From: Flavobacteriaceae bacterium
GTDB lineage: Bacteria; Bacteroidota; Bacteroidia; Flavobacteriales; Flavobacteriaceae
DNA: 7,729 bases
Direction: 5' to 3'
Assembly: GCA_949507465.1 (NCBI GenBank)
Contig: CATEMS010000099.1
Coordinates: forward strand, 1-7,729
Shown here: one piece after another, positions 6,321-7,729 of the stretch
Position numbering within the stretch: position 1 is the stretch's first letter
Layout: each line of letters opens with the position of its first letter
Translations under genes and position numbers: made by a program
Notes under the pieces: model-generated
Told to the model about the DNA's origin: nothing
Seen by the model: the letters and a program-made list of their open reading frames with translations, nothing else
The model's database searches: none

Positions 6321-6844
6321 TACAAATATAGTTCGATGAGCCCCTTTGGAACATCAAGCCTTAGTATCTTGTTTTCTCTGTCCACCTGTTTTATAAAAAG
6401 ATCGTTAATTGGGATTAATATTTCTTTACCTAGTTTTTCGATCACAAACAAATGTTGTGCAGTTTTATCGTTTACACCAACCAAAACACCAACATCTCCA
6501 AATCGGGTGTCACTAACTTTAAAACCTATTATTTCATGGTAATAAAACTTATTGCCTTCAAGTGGTGGAAGAAAATCAAGAGGTAAAAATAATTCTGTGC
6601 CCAGCAGTGCATTTGCTGAAGCCTCATCATAGATATCTTCAAATTGAACACGCAACAAGCTAGATTTGTGTAACTGACTGCGCTGAATAAAAAATGGAAT
6701 CAGTGTCTTGTGTTGTTCCACAAAAACTGATTCCATCTCCAAGAATAACTCGGGGTCATCTGTATCAAGTTTGATTAACAGCTCTCCCTTAAAACTATAT
6801 TTTTTAACGACTTTACCAACGAAGAAACAATCTTCCTTTTGCAT
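6320..6844 (-). CDS. rimM: Ribosome maturation factor RimM
   Basis: A 174-residue protein of normal RimM length. The N-terminal RimM beta-barrel spans about 5-90, opening with FFVGKVVKKYSFKGELLIKL. The C-terminal PRC-barrel spans about 98-172, with FYYHEIIGF (100-108), EILIPINDLFIKQVD (141-155) and the end LDVPKGLIELYL. RimM binds ribosomal protein S19 and helps the 30S head and the 3' part of 16S rRNA mature. It sits 12 bp downstream of rpsP, the usual bacterial order, and overlaps trmN by one base. No Shine-Dalgarno sequence is seen before its ATG (RNA-sense upstream bases AACGCTTTAACG). A phenylalanine-rich variation of the otherwise common YYWHDLIG motif is unremarkable. Confidence 0.95.
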   Translation of the reverse strand: MQKEDCFFVGKVVKKYSFKGELLIKLDTDDPELFLEMESVFVEQHKTLIPFFIQRSQLHKSSLLRVQFEDIYDEASANALLGTELFLPLDFLPPLEGNKFYYHEIIGFKVSDTRFGDVGVLVGVNDKTAQHLFVIEKLGKEILIPINDLFIKQVDRENKILRLDVPKGLIELYL

Positions 6845-6856
6845 CGTTAAAGCGTT

Positions 6857-7390
6857 TTATTCTTCTTCTTTAGTTGCTTGTTCTTCAGCAGGCGCTTCTG
6901 GTTCAGCAGCAGCTTCCTCTACAGGTGCTTCTTCCTCTACAACAGGGGTGTTTGCTGCTATACGTGCAGCATTAACTGCTTTCTCTGCAGCTAGCGCTTC
7001 TGCTTTTAATTTTCCTTTAGCCTCTGCTAAGGATGCCTTTTTGGCCTCCACAGCTGTTCCTTTTCCTTCAAGCCACGCATCAAACTTTGCGTCTGCTTGC
7101 TCCTGGGTTAGCGCTCCTTTTCGGACACCACCGGCCAAATGATTTTTCAACATCACTCCTTTGTAAGAAAGGATTGCTCTTGCTGTATCTGTAGGCTGCG
7201 CTCCATTTTGAAGCCACTGTACAGAGCCATCAATATCTAAGTTGATTTGTGCAGGATTAGTGTTTGGGTTATAGGTACCTAATTTTTCAAGGTATTTACC
7301 ATCTCTTTTTGCGCGGGCATCTGCCGCTACAATCCAGTAAAAAGGTTTTCCTTTTTTACCGTGTCTTTGTAGTCTGATTTTTACAGGCAT
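6857..7390 (-). CDS. rpsP: 30S ribosomal protein S16 with long C-terminal extension
   Basis: Residues 1 to about 82 are a complete S16: the opening MPVKIRLQRHGKKGKPFYWI, the LEKLGTYNP strand (34-42) and TDTARAILSYKGVM (67-80). S16 binds 16S rRNA early and stabilises the 30S body. The protein continues to 177 residues, about twice the usual 80-90. Residues 91-147 are Ala/Lys-rich with many charged positions and probably helical, and 149-177 is an acidic Glu/Ala/Pro tail ending KEEE. Long S16 tails are known to me from Bacteroidota, but their role is not. The DNA of the tail is low-complexity and produces a long antisense reading frame that is not a gene. It is the first gene of rpsP-rimM-trmN, preceded by a clear promoter and a leader of about 100 nt. 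ATG 7388-7390 (- strand) is the only sensible start and lacks a Shine-Dalgarno sequence. Confidence 0.97.
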   Translation of the reverse strand: MPVKIRLQRHGKKGKPFYWIVAADARAKRDGKYLEKLGTYNPNTNPAQINLDIDGSVQWLQNGAQPTDTARAILSYKGVMLKNHLAGGVRKGALTQEQADAKFDAWLEGKGTAVEAKKASLAEAKGKLKAEALAAEKAVNAARIAANTPVVEEEAPVEEAAAEPEAPAEEQATKEEE

Positions 7391-7403
7391 AACATTAATT
7401 TTT

Positions 7404-7418
7404 GAAGTTCACGACTTC
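7404..7418 (-). other. Small hairpin in rpsP leader, next to the start codon
   Basis: GAAGT (7404-7408) and ACTTC (7414-7418) form a 5-bp stem with a 5-base loop, ending 13 bases before the rpsP ATG in the transcribed direction. The position would let it influence ribosome access. The stem is short and could be chance; no known leader family is recognised. Confidence 0.35.
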
Positions 7419-7455
7419 GGTTTTAATTTTAGTTTTTCAAAGGGATCTTTTTTAG

Positions 7456-7473
7456 ATTGTCTTTAAAAACAAT
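7456..7473 (-). other. Second small hairpin in rpsP leader
   Basis: ATTGT (7456-7460) and ACAAT (7469-7473) form a 5-bp, AT-rich stem around 8 bases, about 20 nt after the predicted transcription start. It is weak on its own and is recorded because it shares the leader with the 7404-7418 hairpin. Confidence 0.25.
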
Positions 7474-7498
7474 ACCTACTTCTAGATTTTTGAGTGTG

Positions 7499-7530
7499 CA
7501 AAGATACCCTAAATTATATTTGTAATTCAA
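7499..7530 (-). promoter_or_regulatory. Promoter of the rpsP-rimM-trmN operon (Bacteroidota type)
   Basis: Read on the - strand, TATCTTTG (7506-7499) matches the -7 consensus TAnnTTTG exactly, and TTG (7530-7528) is the -33 element, with a 21-bp spacer that fits the usual range. Transcription should start near 7492, giving a leader of about 100 nt before rpsP. The same -7 octamer occurs before the mrp gene. Confidence 0.75.
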
Positions 7531-7723
7531 GCAATTAGATAATTTTTTATGTGCTTTGTTATTTCTTTGGCCATGACTTGCTCTAAATTGAATTTTTTTG
7601 GCTTTGAAAATTTGTTTGTAAGTACAATCTAAGAGTTTGTTTTTTCTTTAAAAATGTGAACAACTAGCGATAACTTTAGGGCTTGTAAAACACATTATTT
7701 TTTACATTTACAAGGAGAGTTTT
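7531..7723. other. AT-rich intergenic region between divergent genes
   Basis: Together with the rpsP leader this makes a gene-free stretch of about 333 bp (7391-7723). It holds T-runs, a near-palindrome TTGTAAGTACAA (7616-7627), a copy of the 14-mer AATTTTTTTGGCTT (7591-7604) also found at 1300-1313, and a possible promoter for the gene leaving at the right edge. I see no RNA gene, terminator or convincing coding region here. Confidence 0.6.
7683..7710 (+). promoter_or_regulatory. Weak candidate promoter for the right-edge gene
   Basis: TTG (7683-7685) and TACATTTA (7703-7710) with a 17-bp spacer resemble the Bacteroidota -33/-7 pair, with the final G of TAnnTTTG replaced by A. The predicted start would fall almost on the ribosome binding site, giving a very short leader, which lowers confidence. 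Confidence 0.3.
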
Positions 7724-7729
7724 ATGGGT
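7712..7729 (+). CDS. Start of a gene leaving the window (ribosome binding site plus first two codons)
   Basis: AAGGAGAG (7712-7719) is a strong Shine-Dalgarno sequence, followed by TTTT and ATG GGT at 7724-7729, good spacing for initiation. Only Met-Gly of the product is visible, so nothing can be said of its function. It would be divergent to rpsP. The Shine-Dalgarno sequence is the main evidence that this is a real start, and it stands out because the other genes in the window lack one. The coding part is 7724 onward. Confidence 0.5.

Noticed and set aside
6708..7142. Long + strand reading frame rich in Ser and Ala, opposite rpsP and rimM
   Set aside because: It is the antisense image of the low-complexity Ala/Glu tail of S16 (GCA/GAA codons read backwards give Ser/Cys/Ala runs); it crosses two confidently assigned genes and has no recognisable domain.
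7527..7628. Open - strand stretch of 33 codons upstream of the rpsP promoter, with an internal ATG giving a 15-residue peptide beginning MAKEITKHIK
   Set aside because: The composition looks protein-like, but there is no ATG near its beginning, the only ATG leaves 15 codons, its stop overlaps the -33 element of the rpsP promoter, and an open run of this length is not rare by chance. It could be a gene remnant, but I cannot support that.
1..7729. Defence island, mobile element, phage or biosynthetic cluster
   Set aside because: Every sizeable open region is accounted for by conserved housekeeping genes, with no transposase, integrase, terminal inverted repeats, repeat-spacer pattern or composition break that I can see.

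Overview
This is an ordinary-looking chromosomal housekeeping segment from a member of the Bacteroidota, most likely a flavobacterium (class Flavobacteriia). Support comes from protein character (Bacteroidota-style Mrp without the usual cysteine pair, S16 with a long Ala/Glu tail, the TrmB C-terminus), from two exact TATCTTTG elements that fit the Bacteroidota -7 consensus TAnnTTTG, from the near absence of Shine-Dalgarno sequences in front of the genes, and from AT-rich spacers. No insertion sequence, tRNA, rRNA, CRISPR array, phage gene or toxin system is visible.

Left part, + strand (1-1295): the 3' end of trmB (tRNA m7G46 methyltransferase, cut by the window edge), a LysE/RhtB-type six-helix exporter, and two bases later an alkyltransferase-like (ATL) DNA-lesion-binding protein whose acceptor cysteine is alanine.

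Central part, + strand (1380-4332): a promoter followed by four genes that all concern iron-sulfur clusters or low-potential electron transfer: an Mrp/NBP35 P-loop ATPase, a NifU C-terminal (Nfu) scaffold domain, a thioredoxin-reductase-like ferredoxin-NADP+ reductase and an adrenodoxin-type [2Fe-2S] ferredoxin. A plausible reading is that NADPH electrons pass through the reductase to the ferredoxin and that the pair serves cluster assembly or delivery by Mrp and Nfu. A symmetrical 11-bp hairpin flanked by A and T runs closes this block and can also end transcription arriving from the opposite strand.

Right part, - strand (7530 down to 4357): a well-formed promoter and a leader of about 100 nt drive rpsP (ribosomal protein S16 with a long C-terminal extension), then rimM (30S maturation) and trmN (predicted tRNA1Val m6A37 methyltransferase, start overlapping the rimM stop). 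These form a ribosome/tRNA operon. Downstream on the same strand, after 50 bp, lies a glutaryl-CoA dehydrogenase-like acyl-CoA dehydrogenase that meets the ferredoxin gene tail to tail.

The far right (7531-7723) is AT-rich intergenic DNA with a possible divergent promoter, a strong Shine-Dalgarno sequence and the first two codons of a + strand gene that leaves the window. No new system is evident. The observations most worth following are the cysteine-poor Mrp beside an Nfu/FNR/ferredoxin set, the S16 tail, and the structured rpsP leader.
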